A stretch of 64,000 nt of DNA, from the NCBI RefSeq assembly GCF_003171515.1, contig NC_089393.1, positions 2,852,001 through 2,916,000 of the forward strand, in the 5' to 3' direction. Below, piece by piece: positions 33,800 through 43,894 of this stretch. The notes beneath the pieces were generated by a model, which was not told where the DNA came from, ran no database searches, and saw only the letters and a program-made list of their open reading frames with translations. Each line of letters opens with the position of its first letter. Positions within the stretch are counted from its first letter, which is position 1. The DNA comes from Pyrenophora tritici-repentis. Taxonomy: Eukaryota > Ascomycota > Dothideomycetes > Pleosporales > Pleosporaceae. Both the position numbers and the translations under genes were made by a program.

Positions 33800-34306
33800 A
33801 TGACGCCCGATCTATCTTTACCATCTCGAGCCCCCGAACTCGGCCAATACGACGATTGCAACTGGGACGACGCAGCATTCGCTGTCTATACTCTCCTCGG
33901 CGACAAAGTATCGGTTCAAGATGTTGCTTCGGTGCTAGAAAAACAATGGTTAGATCAGGGCAATGAGAAGCATCTCGTGCGCCCCGCAGAGCCTACCGCA
34001 AAGTTTGAGACTTTGCAGGAAATTGTCCAAGCGCATATCAACTTGGATAAGGGCAGGCAACCTCACAGCGATGCCGTCTTCGATCTAGAATGGTGGCCAA
34101 CAGCCTTCATCGTCGTCGTCAGGGAGGACTGGAGAACGAAGACTGGAGGACTATTGTTTGTTTTCGCCGACGATGAGAACGATTGCGAAATGGACAAATT
34201 CTATTTCAACATCGAAGACGCCTACATGATGCTCTCGAGTCTAAGCTTTGGGGATGAGGAGTTGTCTGATAGTAAGTCATGTTACAGTAAAGAGGCTCAG
34301 GCTTGA
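33800..34306 (+). CDS. unknown acidic protein, possible paralogue of the gene at 38496-39059
   Basis: An intronless frame of 168 residues from ATG at 33800. It has no signal peptide or membrane segment. Residues about 95-155 (WWPTAFIVVVREDW then GGLLFVFADD) align by eye with WYPLGFLGIISSDW then GAVLVFYDAR in the minus-strand gene at 38496-39059: a Trp-aromatic-Pro start, a hydrophobic strand, Asp-Trp, a Gly turn, a second strand ending in Asp, and an acidic end (GDEE / GDDD). The fold suggested is a beta sheet, somewhat like immunity-protein or SMI1/KNR4-like domains, but this is speculation. The function is unknown. A weak GTAAGT near the end could start an intron, so the C-terminus is uncertain. 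Confidence 0.55.
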   Translation: MTPDLSLPSRAPELGQYDDCNWDDAAFAVYTLLGDKVSVQDVASVLEKQWLDQGNEKHLVRPAEPTAKFETLQEIVQAHINLDKGRQPHSDAVFDLEWWPTAFIVVVREDWRTKTGGLLFVFADDENDCEMDKFYFNIEDAYMMLSSLSFGDEELSDSKSCYSKEAQA

Positions 34307-35024
34307 GCAGTAAACTACTGCGACTATGGTGGCACTCTGCTCAGTACCGGGAACAAAAACAAACTTTTGTGAATGGCATGATGTCTCGTTTTGTCTCCTA
34401 AGTTGCGAATTACATCTGAGGCACATTGGCCGCGGGAAAGTGTATGTACAGAGAATGCAGAATCTTCCTCCTAGTTGACAGCTACAGTCGATATGTCAGT
34501 GAAAAATGTGGTTGTAGATTGGAAATGAAAAGGTGAGACGTCACAATGCAGATTCTGTTGATCCGTGGTGTAATCCCGCCTTACTCGGTGCCGTCTCTTT
34601 CTGCCCCCACGGCCACCAAGGCTCCCACACTCTAAGGCCTCCAACTTTTATGATGCTCCCATGGCAATCCTTGCATGACATGGCGGTGCTTATTTCGAAT
34701 ATGTTGCGTCTGCGGATCACAGCCTCAAGTAGACCTTCTCAGAGACAAATGCCCGAGACCGTCTTCGGTGAACAGGGAAGATCCACTTAATACGATAGAA
34801 GACCCGAATATATTGTATCAATCGATTGTAGGATGAGGACTGCGCCTGTGCCGCAGAGCCTTATGATCGGGAATACTGCACACATCCTTGAGAACAAAAT
34901 CGTATATAGGATGGTTATTCTGTTCCAATTCAAACAGGACATCAGTTCACGAACACTTCTTATTCAAACACTGCATTACATATAGTTTCTATTGCCCAAA
35001 GCCCTCCTTCGCCAACAAACCAAG
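34307..35024. other. intergenic, no gene seen
   Basis: Promoter side of the nuclease gene. The frame at 34533-34790 shows no family resemblance. Confidence 0.5.
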
Positions 35025-36056
35025 ATGAAGTCTTTGTTGATCGCAATGGCAGCGCTGCTACTCGTATCTACGACAGTGGCAAAGCCACTGATGATATTTG
35101 ATTGTGTCAATGACGGCCTTGGCGGTATGATACTCTGTCCTGTCAACTCATTCTCTATCCAAATGCACCAAAATGACCATATCTGCTCGTATAGATGTTT
35201 GCGACAACATGTGCTTCGGTAATCCAACCTTCAATCTTTTGCGTCAGATCTCAACACAGATTTGCTACCTATTCCACGGGCTATATACTGACCATTATAG
35301 GTGCATTCTGCCAAAAATGGGGCGAATCTTTCACTTGGGACCATCCTACCAAACCAGTAGGCCGCTCGCGTAGCCGCAAAGCAGGATGTGGGTCCAAAAA
35401 CCGCTGCAGCAAGAGCCCATACGGCACAGCCTATCAGTGCGACGAGTTCCCTTTCAAATCGGTCCAGGAATCAGATGCAGGTGGTCAGGTCAACCGATGC
35501 GTCAAGAAAGGGTATAACAATGGTTAGTCAGTCCTTCAGTACACTTTATCAAACCCTGCATCTGTGTAGAAACCGAACCTAACGAATAAACACAGCGCAG
35601 AGTCAAGTCATCCGCCAGTTCTACAATTCCGAAGGCTCTTTCAAAGGAAAAGGCTGTGATTCTACGTTCCCCTGCTCCTTTAATATTGTTTTTGCCAATG
35701 CTGGTAACATCGACTGGTGCGATTCCACGGCTAGCAAGTGCAAGAACGATGGCAACGAGTACACCAAGGCAGGCAAGGTGCCTGACCCCAGCAAGAGGCT
35801 CATGCATCGTCAGGAAAGCTATAACGGAACCCTGCAAGTTGGCGGTATGTATCTTTTGGAGAGTGGCCAGTCAATTGTCTCGGCCCAGCCGCTGAGCATT
35901 GGGGATCGAGCGTTCAGGGTCAAGCGGCACAACGAGACGCTTTATGCCGAGTACAACCATATGCACATCCCGGACGACGAGCAAGGTCTGGAGCAATACG
36001 ATTATATGATGGATAACCTATATCTAGAGGAGGATGTTGTAGTTGGAAAAGTTTGA
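35025..36056 (+). CDS. secreted NucA/NucB-type deoxyribonuclease
   Basis: Four exons: 35025-35124, 35195-35218 (24 bp), 35301-35522, 35596-36056 (268 aa); all phases agree. A signal peptide (MKSLLIAMAALLLVSTTVA) is followed by a Cys-rich N-part with VCDNMCFGAFC (the tiny exon codes for its first half), then CGSKNRC and the core motif CDEFPF at residues 88-93, followed by QVNRCV. This pattern matches the NucA/NucB DNase family as found in fungi; NucB is a bacterial extracellular DNase. The Asp-Glu of CDEFPF is in place, so activity is plausible. A tail of about 90 residues after the nuclease domain, ending LEQYDYMMDNLYLEEDVVVGKV-like acidic sequence, is of unknown role. It could serve extracellular DNA degradation, nutrition or host interaction. 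Confidence 0.85.
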
Positions 36057-36947
36057 AGTCTGGTTTGTGACGGGATTATCACACTATCCAAATGACCTTA
36101 GCAGGAGCTACCAATTAGTACTAAATGCGATTTAATGTTACCGTTGGAGATGGAGCAGAGCTGGGCTGTGGTGGAGGTGGCGGGATACCTGTACAAAGCT
36201 ATACATCATCCAATCCTGTAATTGGACTCGAACATACGATTCTCGATAAGTGACGTTCGTGGGAGGGAAATCAAGATCGAAAAAAAGTCGTCAAACCTTT
36301 CTTTAGATGAGGTAAACAATAATTATCCAGTTTGGTACGCCAAGAATAAGAAGAAGGTCGGGTTTGCTCGTTCCCTTGTGAGCTCTACGCGTTTCGATTA
36401 TGTAAACCAGCTCTATCTCTATCCACTCAACCATATTCACTAGTAGTACATTGTTAGTTTCTTGAATACTGATTTATGTAACTGTTTTGTGCCTGGTTGA
36501 TGTGTCTTAGCGAAGCTGCCGCCTCTTAGTTCTTGTGACTTGAAGACACCAACTTTGCCTCATTCATATCCGCACTGTTCCTCTCTCTTACTCACTTGTC
36601 GGTTCCAGAACAACACAAGATCAAAGATTGATCTGCGCTAGCATGCGTGGGGCCACTACCCCGGCAGTAAGCGACCCCGCTTCTCGCTAGCCTATTATGG
36701 TGAACCAGATCTGTACCATATCTGGGCACCAGATGCACATGGTTATTACTTTTGCTTACTTATGCTTCGGAGTGATACTACCTTAGGTATAGAGTACGCC
36801 ATCACTAGGGTTACGTATCTGATGACGTGCGCCTCTGACGTACGCACACGGTACGTACCGTACATATAACCCCGCGTAGGATGCAAGCAATTTCCCAGTG
36901 TAACACCATTGGCAAGTTCCTTCTCCGTATCATCTATCACAAGTACA
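36057..36947. other. intergenic, no gene seen
   Basis: No convincing gene. The 73-residue frame at 36222-36443 is AT-rich and unlike known proteins. The right end, from about 36850, is the leader of the SnoaL-like gene. Confidence 0.5.
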
Positions 36948-37428
36948 ATGTCTACCCTCGCCGCCCAAAAAGCAACGACCCAAGCCGTCATCGACGCATA
37001 CAACGCATGGGACATAGAAAAAATATTAGCTGTTCGAGCGCCAGACTGTACAACACGAGTCCTTCCTGCATCCATGGGGAGACCGAATATGAGCAATAGC
37101 GAGTACCGCGAACGTATGAATCAAGTAATGTCGTGCTTCAGGAAGTTCACTGTAACGCACACCGAGTTTTGCATGGGAGACTTGCAAGAGACTAACGTCG
37201 TCTTAGCTTACCATTCACGAAGAGGTGCATGATGCGGACGCGCATAAGTGTATGATGCACTTGTCCAGTACATCCGAGACTGACATCGGACCGTATACGA
37301 ACGAATACGCACTGATCTTGCATTTGACGGACGACGGGAAGCAAGTTATCAAGTTTTTGGAATTTGTAGATTCGGCTTACTCCACGAAATTCTTTGCGGC
37401 GCTGGCCGAGGCAGGACTGGGGAAGTAG
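36948..37428 (+). CDS. NTF2/SnoaL-like domain protein (141 aa)
   Basis: Two exons, 36948-37151 and 37207-37428; the 55-bp intron (GTAACG...GACTAAC...TTAG) restores the run FRKFTLTIHEEVHDADAHKC. The protein starts MSTLAAQKATTQAVIDAYNAW and ends with the conserved pattern NEYALILHLTDDGKQVIKFLEFVDS, typical of small fungal proteins with a cone-shaped NTF2-like (SnoaL) fold. Such proteins include cyclases and dehydratases of polyketide metabolism, but many are single-gene, non-clustered and uncharacterised, and there is no biosynthetic cluster here. No signal peptide, so probably cytosolic. Reading through the intron gives a frame ending in HSRRGA, which is an artefact. Confidence 0.82.
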
Positions 37429-37729
37429 TGGAAGTCTACGGGGTCGCGATTCTAGACAGGCCTGAGTTGCTGATATGTAGTTTTCGCTGTGATTTCCTTG
37501 TATATACAACTGCGGCTCGTTAATAGTGGTTTCTCTTACTCGCTCTACTACTGTCTGTACTGCCGTATCCAGGATACAGATAGCACGTTGCTTGTCGGCA
37601 GGTGAAATTAATTGTGAAGAAACATGGATTGCCGCATAATCTTGTTATTGATCAGGACAGAACAGATGGGATAGATACAAATGTACGAAATGGATATCAA
37701 GAGAAATATCGATGGAGAAGATGATTATT
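37429..37729. other. convergent intergenic region
   Basis: About 300 bp between convergent stop codons of the SnoaL-like gene and the mitochondrial-type gene; nothing else seen. Confidence 0.5.
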
Positions 37730-38260
37730 CTATCGCTTCTCGAAATCACCTCCAGGCTTCCCCGGCGAATGCGTCTGCACATGATTATCAAACTCTTTGC
37801 CCGAAAATTTGCCCTCGCGGACTTTATTCTGGTTTTTGTGCGCCGCGATGCTATGTTTTTCAACGCTATCGCCATGGCGGTCTTCAACAGGCTTGGGTAC
37901 GTCAGAGGCGTAGGCGGATTCGTGGCGGTGCACTGAGTGGGTGGTATTGGGGGGATCTGGGGATGCTGGAGAGGCTGGGGAGGCGGATTCGGTTGTGGTG
38001 TAGTAGAGGGCTGCGGCACCGATGGCGGCGGTTGTGGTGAGCCTAGGGGGAGTTAGTACAATGTGCGTCGTTGAGATGTACGCGAAAAAAGAAATTGATG
38101 GGATCTCAACTACTCACCACGTCAGTCGCGATGATATTTTTAGCGTTTCCTTGGTGCGCTGATCATGGTTCGTCGCATACAGTCTTCTCGCTGCTGGACA
38201 TCTGACCTGGCATGGTGCGCGGGACAGAGCTCGTAGTGAAATTCTCTTTGTGAACAGCAT
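37730..38260 (-). CDS. small probable mitochondrial membrane protein (151 aa)
   Basis: Two exons, 38260-38118 and 38042-37730; the 75-bp intron has GTGAGT, a TACTAAC branch site and CTAG. The first exon codes a textbook mitochondrial presequence, rich in Arg and without acidic residues (MLFTKRISLRALSRAPCQ). Then come RLTW, a short hydrophobic segment (LTTTAAIGAAALYYTTT, about residues 49-65), a Pro/Ser linker, and a hydrophilic C-terminal half rich in His, Lys and Glu (HSIAAHKNQNKVREGKFSGK). This suggests an inner-membrane protein with one helix. I do not recognise a named orthologue. It is too broken up by the intron to appear as one reading frame. Confidence 0.8.
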
Positions 38261-38495
38261 TGTGTAATATCGTAGATGACGTAGGAAGCCAGATCGTCTA
38301 CATGCAATACTATCTCGCGTTGAGAATCGTCAATGGCGAGATGTGGTTGTAGATGTATACATATCTCGTTCGCTCGCTGCAAGGTACGGTACACCAACTA
38401 CGTCATCGGCTTGTTTACGCGCTGTTCTTGGAACGACGCGTTTGCGAACATGCCTGCGCACATCAGACCACCCAAATCATGTGATGGCATTTACT

Positions 38496-39059
38496 TCACT
38501 CCTTCGCGCTATTCCTTTTCACGTTCTCATAATCGTCATCGCCTTGACGTAGACTTATGACAGCTGGCCCAATCTTTTCGGGGTCCAACACGAATGCCTT
38601 GACAGCGACCGGCTCGTCCGTGGGGTGTTGATGCCGAGCGTCGTAAAACACCAACACGGCTCCCGTTTCCATCCAATCGCTGGAAATAATTCCAAGGAAT
38701 CCAAGTGGGTACCACTGCGGGTCGTTGGCGGAGCGGGGGCCGTCTTTGTTAAACTCCTCATGGTACCACCGTGCGGCGTCTGGTGCACTTCTCTCGTGGA
38801 GCTGCCAAGGTTCAGGAACAGCTGCAGCGTAGCCCATCTCTGCCAACTCCGATTCCTCGTAGCCGAGATCCGCCTCAGCTTGTTGATTGATCACTCGGGT
38901 GGCTTGCTGGAGGTCGGAATTGGACACCCCCGAGCCGAGTGCAAAAACAGGGAACGATGACGAGTAGAATTCGGCAAACGTGTTCTGAGAGGTAAATTGC
39001 TGAAGCGGTTTTGGTGCAACTTTCAATCCGTTCAGAGCTTCGACAAAAGCCGCAGCCAT
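38496..39059 (-). CDS. unknown protein, possible paralogue of the gene at 33800-34306
   Basis: An intronless frame of 187 residues with ATG at 39059. The N-terminal half is helical and acidic (LQQATRVINQQAEADLGYEE); the C-terminal half, from about residue 115, contains WYPLGFLGIISSDW, GAVLVFYDAR, AVKAFVLDPE and GDDDYE, which parallel the strand pattern of the 33800 gene. No signal peptide or membrane segment. A role in a two-domain cytosolic protein is all that can be said. The gene sits tail-to-head with the mitochondrial-type gene and divergently from the DUF3176 gene, with about 310 bp between start codons. Confidence 0.7.
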   Translation of the reverse strand: MAAAFVEALNGLKVAPKPLQQFTSQNTFAEFYSSSFPVFALGSGVSNSDLQQATRVINQQAEADLGYEESELAEMGYAAAVPEPWQLHERSAPDAARWYHEEFNKDGPRSANDPQWYPLGFLGIISSDWMETGAVLVFYDARHQHPTDEPVAVKAFVLDPEKIGPAVISLRQGDDDYENVKRNSAKE

Positions 39060-39370
39060 CGTGACATGTGGTGGGAGGTGCGGCTGAGAAGTTATGACCT
39101 GAGAGGTGCGGCTGAGAAATCCTTGCCTGGAATGTGCGACGCTATGCTACGCTCGGTCGCATGTATCTGGCCAATTACCACTGCCTTTATCGAGCATATG
39201 CTGTACCTGGGGACACCAACAACAATCTAGTCGAGCTACGTTACCTCCTTCGTTTCGGTTTAAGTTCTCGGCCATTATTTACAGCTCCCATAAAACTCTC
39301 AAAACTAATCTCATACACTTCAAATATCCACAATTACTCTAAACCATCCAAATTTCCGCCTTGCCCGAGA
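39060..39370. promoter_or_regulatory. divergent promoter region
   Basis: Spacer between the divergent starts at 39059 (minus) and 39371 (plus). It holds two nearly identical short copies, gaggtgcggctgagaa near 39077 and 39104. No other site was recognised. Confidence 0.5.
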
Positions 39371-41456
39371 ATGGAGTCTAGCACAAAGTATGAAGCTGTT
39401 CAGAACGCCGAAGAATGTACCGGCCAGATTGTGATGGAGACCGATCAGGAAGAGAGCATCTTGCTTGCATGGTGGAAAGAAATCCTTGCAATCGTCGTAG
39501 CCATCGGTACCATGATTGGGCTTATCAAACTCTTACTCTTCTACAACAACAAAGAGCTGCCTAAGTGGAAAGGAAACCTCACGCTCAACTTTGTTGCAAG
39601 CCTCCTTGTTGTTCTCCAACGTGGTATGCTGATGATCGTCATCGTTGAAGGTAAGCAATACAGACTGACCAAGGTGTACACATTGACCTTGCTATAGTTA
39701 TCAGCAACTCCAAATGGTCGTGGTATAGACGCCGACGTCCATTGAAAGATCTGATAACCATTGATGATGCCGGTAAAGGTCCTGTGAGTGCTATACAGCT
39801 AATGTTTCGCCTACCATCGAAGTAAGTTCAAGTTTGCCCGAAGAGCTTCTTGCTGTCTGCGGTACTGATTATCCCAATAGCTTGCTCGCTATTCTTGCTG
39901 CTGCAGTCGCCATACTTTCTTTTGGCATGGGGCCGCTCACCCAACAAGCCGTTCAGGCTGTTCCGTGCAGCCTGGTCAGCAAAGGGGCACGCGCTTCCAT
40001 TCCTGTTGCTCAAAATGTTGACCACATGAGCTTCCGTTACGGCGCACATTCGTATACTCTCAAACCAGCCAGCGTCGCGAAGATGTTCTCAGGGCTAACA
40101 AGCCCCGATGGAACGGATTGGAAGCTGGACGCGGATTGTCCCACCGGACAGTGCACATTTAAGGCAACTTACAACATTACCCATTCTACCATGGGCATAT
40201 GTAACTCCTGCATTGATGTCACATCGAAAGTCGAAAACAAGCACAACGAGTATAACCTTACAACCGTCTCTCTGCCCGGTTCCACACGAAATATCACTTC
40301 AGGTAGCGACGCAATTGGTGTTACCAACGAGTACAATCAGAGTTGGACTAGAGGGATGGAAACTCATTTCGACCGTGTCGCACCGTCCGCGTTCTCCGGG
40401 TTGACCATTATGTCCTTTACACTCAACGGATGTATACCCAACGGCACGGATCACCTGCCATCGTGGTATGGTTCTATATGTCAACCAGGATTGGAAAATA
40501 ACCCTTACTACACAATGAACGTCGTAGCCTCCAGTTGTGTAATCTACCCGTGTGTCAAGAACTTTTACGGCACTGTGTCGAACGGCAAGTTCCAGGAGAC
40601 GCTCATCTCAACCGTACCAGCTCAGGAGTTCAAACCAGAAGACCCATTCGGCAAAATTACCATTATTAACAGTCCGTGTGTTTCCGACAACCAAACTCTT
40701 GACAACACTGTGGATATCTCGACTCTTCCCAATAACGCTCCCAACACCTTCCAGATTGATATCTTGGGTCGCAACGTCAGCGTACCGGTCAATTGTCTTT
40801 ATCAGATGTCTGGGGTGGACGCCTTAGCATTTGGCGAGTTTTTTAATGAGTATTTCGACAACTCATGTTCGTTCTACGACCGGGCCGATATCGACAGCAT
40901 TCTATGCACGAGGAATAACTGGTATATGAACACCCTTTACAACGGCGGCTTCGCGAGCCACGCATCCATTTCCGCGGCTGTGAATAGGATCACTGACGCT
41001 GCAACTAACATGTTTAGGTTGTCAGGCCTAAATTGGGAGAGGACCGCTCCAGCTAATGTATCTGGCGATGTCCTCCGGGAAACTGTCTGCGCAAAGCTTC
41101 AGATCCAATGGTTGCTGTTCCCCATCACTCTACTGAGCTTATCGGCGATGTTGCTAGCAGCGACACTAGTGTTAGAATTTTCCCAAAACGGAAGAGTAGG
41201 AGCTGTGCCCGTTTGGAAGTCTTCTATGCTTCCGCTCTTATATCATGGGTTAGGGAAACTAGACGACGAGCCGAGAGACAACTTTCCCAGAACCCTGAAA
41301 GAGCTGGAGAAGCGAGCCGAGGAGGTAGAGGTCCGGTTAGGGATGGGAGAAACGCACTGGGGGTTGATCAAGGAAGGGCTAATCATCGAGGGACGAACCC
41401 CGCAGGAACAGACCAAGGCGAGGAAGACCGAAGAGGGACACGTAAATGAGGGATAG
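39371..41456 (+). CDS. DUF3176-family membrane protein (659 aa)
   Basis: Three exons: 39371-39650, 39698-39821, 39881-41456. The N-terminal region has the DUF3176 signature: a helix after WWKEILAIVVAIGTM, a second helix around LNFVASLLVVLQRG, the block SKWSWYRRRRPLKDL and DDAGKGPVSAIQLMF, then a third helix LLAILAAAVAILSFG followed by GPLTQQAVQ. A large region of about 390 residues follows with many Asn-X-Ser/Thr sites and about 14 Cys, probably extracellular, then one more helix (LLFPITLLSLSAMLLAATLV) and a charged cytosolic tail. The family is large in Dothideomycetes and Sordariomycetes and has no known function; a surface sensor or receptor-like role is only a guess. Confidence 0.85.
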
Positions 41457-41693
41457 AACAGGGAGGGTGCAGTTGTCCATGACAGATGGTCTCGTAGCTA
41501 ATAACTATACTGCAGGGATCGACGTTCGCACTGATGCCGGCATGTCACGCGCGATGATCTGCAATAACTGGGCTGTAGGAAATTATGGCCGCATTGTGGA
41601 ACAGAAATCGAAGATTATGTTTGTGGCTTCATGGAGGCTTGAAAATCCAAGCAATACCTATCTGTGGGATGAGTTGCCGCTAGTACAGGGCTA

Positions 41694-42818
41694 TCATTCC
41701 GGGCGCGGTCGGTCTTCTTCCCATCCAACGTCACACCAAAGACCTAGATGATCGCTGAAATGTGCTTTTGGAATCGATTCTGTTGCATCGACCGAGGTCT
41801 TTTCGCTACAGAATCTCAACTCGCTCGTTTGCAGTATGCCCATGCCTGAAGGGCTAAGATTAAACAGAGCAACCTTGTCGAATCGGTTTGACGGGAAAGA
41901 CTGTTCACCATATACACCCCAAGTGTGACCTGGGCTGTTTGGATGAAGTTGTGTCCACGCATCGGTAAGATCGTTGGCGCGTACAAGGTCGTCGTCTTCT
42001 GGGGGAACGGGATTGAAGTCGCCGGCGATGATCCCGCGGCCAGCTGCGCTGAGGTAAGACGCGCCGATGGAGAGTTGGTGTGGCCTGAGTGACGGGTTGA
42101 TTGCCAACGAGTCCAAGTGGGCGTTGATAAGTCGAATACGGACGGAATTTCTACCGGGGATGTGATTGCTCGATGATTTAACGATCAAGTCGCAGCACAG
42201 GGCGTCTCGTCCAAAACGACTAGGTAGTGAGATCCTCCAGATGGCACCTAGCATGATGACATCTGTAGCTACCCACAACTTGGACACTAGGGTGATGCTG
42301 ATGAACTTTTGGTTGCCAAAAGCGGAGGCATCGGCATCGCTTGTGTACCAATCTTGCTGTATCCAGGAATCTTCAAGCAGTGCTGTAAGTGCTTTCCTCG
42401 ATACCTCTTGCAGAAAAACAACACCTGCAGCTCCTGTAGTTTTGATAACCTCCAATAGTGCAGACACACGAGACTTTGGTAACGGTGCATCCGCATTTAC
42501 GTTCCAACTCACGATGCGGAATGAGCCCGCCCACTGGTGTCTGATTCCAGGCCGAGGAAATTTGTGGCTGACAAATGGCATCCACTGCTCTTGGTCAAAG
42601 TTGTGCCACTTTTGGAAGGTAGGCGATGCTGTAGTTGTTGGCAAAGGTGTCTGTTGCCACCATGATTTGATGTGGGTGCGGATTTGCGATAGCACGGCGA
42701 AATCGAATTTGTAGTGTTCGCGAGAGCGTGTGAGGCGCAGAAGGGTAAGGTGAAGCCGTAGCTGTCGATCGCAGTAGTTAAAGTGGAAGGGAGTCGGCGG
42801 TCTACAATAAATGCTCAT
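41694..42818 (-). CDS. TDP2-like endonuclease/exonuclease/phosphatase protein (374 aa)
   Basis: An intronless frame with ATG at 42818. All signature motifs of the metal-dependent EEP fold are in order: SWNVN (about residue 104), FLQEV, INAHLDS, AGDFNPV, and the final SDHLGL with the catalytic Asp-His. The best-known relatives are the tyrosyl-DNA phosphodiesterase 2 group, which hydrolyses 5'-phosphotyrosyl bonds left by topoisomerase II; fungal homologues are common and mostly uncharacterised. The first 95 residues are basic and low in motifs. It is convergent with the DUF3176 gene, whose stop lies 240 bp away; the 41446-41751 plus frame between them is not a credible gene. Confidence 0.88.
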   Translation of the reverse strand: MSIYCRPPTPFHFNYCDRQLRLHLTLLRLTRSREHYKFDFAVLSQIRTHIKSWWQQTPLPTTTASPTFQKWHNFDQEQWMPFVSHKFPRPGIRHQWAGSFRIVSWNVNADAPLPKSRVSALLEVIKTTGAAGVVFLQEVSRKALTALLEDSWIQQDWYTSDADASAFGNQKFISITLVSKLWVATDVIMLGAIWRISLPSRFGRDALCCDLIVKSSSNHIPGRNSVRIRLINAHLDSLAINPSLRPHQLSIGASYLSAAGRGIIAGDFNPVPPEDDDLVRANDLTDAWTQLHPNSPGHTWGVYGEQSFPSNRFDKVALFNLSPSGMGILQTSELRFCSEKTSVDATESIPKAHFSDHLGLWCDVGWEEDRPRPE

Positions 42819-43109
42819 GTTGTGGAGAAGCTATTGTAGCGTACCGGTGTTGGCTGTTCTAAGTTAGCGTCGATACTGTACCAACCAAACGGTACGTTAC
42901 GTAGGAGCCTAAAATAAGCCTTGGCATATTCTGAAGCTACGAATCACGATTTTTAGTGTTGAACGACAACCGACCTTTGCGAACTCGCAGAAAATGTCAG
43001 TTCTGGTCATCACTTACAATTTATATCTCTCTGTGGGGCCTGATATGCGTACATTGCTACTCCGCAAACTATGTTGCACTCTATCTCACCTACATCCCGT
43101 GCACTGCAG

Positions 43110-43894
43110 CTAGAGACGAACCCCAATCGGTCGCCACTCGGCCTCATCATTCATTTCCTGTAGCCACAACTTCAAGCCATCCTTCATGTTGTCGGTCATA
43201 GTGTCTTGATCCAAAAATTCCCCCTCAAGATACATTGCTACTTGCAATGCAACGATGTCCAACGTGTCGTTGCGCTTCTTTGGACCCTCGCGGCGAGACT
43301 TCTCAGCCCAGCCCGCCAACTTAAGCTTCAATAGTTCGTTCCGCGGCAGAGAGAGCCCACAGCCTTCTGGCAACTGGACCAGTGCATTGCGAATGGTCTC
43401 AAAGCGGGGGAAACTGCCCCATCTGGCAGCATTGATGTCAATCTCGAGAAAACAGCGACGCTGATATAGGATGTTGTCTTTGTCTTCTTCTTCTTCCAGG
43501 ATTGTAGCACAGACGTATTGTGAATTTGTCTTGCTCCAGAAGAGCGGCTCATCGTCGAGCCAGTCGTGCGGGTCCGGCAAGGCGTTTGAAGAATTCTCAA
43601 TAACAACGTCTACGTCGCCGGTGGTTCGTGGGGTCCTTGCAAGGAGCTGACACGAGACACACCCGAAAAAGTAGTACTGACGTTCACGATTCTTTAATGC
43701 GACAACGATGTCGCGCATACAGTGGTGAAGCGATTCTCTAGTTGGCTGTCGCTTGCTACCCGTTGCGCGGGCCTGGTCGTAGATATCTGTATACTGCTTA
43801 GCAATGATTCAAGACACATCTTCCATCCGTAATTTACCTTGGTCTGCTCAAACACGTTGCCGAGTGTGATGTCTTGACTCTTTATCGAGGACAT
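43110..43894 (-). CDS. nucleotidyltransferase-fold protein (246 aa)
   Basis: Two exons, 43894-43838 and 43793-43110, the intron starting GTAAAT; an alternative acceptor 3 bp upstream (43796) would add one residue. The N-terminal exon is MSSIKSQDITLGNVFEQTK. In exon 2, FFGCVSCQLLARTPRTTGDVDVVIEN has the pattern of a nucleotidyltransferase-like fold: a Gly-Ser-like helix start replaced by Gly-Cys, then a T-x-D-x-D-V-V-I strand with the two metal-binding aspartates. The C-terminus is helical (LLKLKLAGWAEKSRREGPKK then DTLDIVALQVAMYLEGE), like the second half of fungal AbiEii/MNT-type proteins. The substrate is unknown. Confidence 0.72.

Noticed and set aside
41446..41751. Plus frame between DUF3176 and the TDP2-like gene
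   Set aside because: Overlaps the end of DUF3176 and the 3' end of the TDP2-like gene and has no family resemblance.
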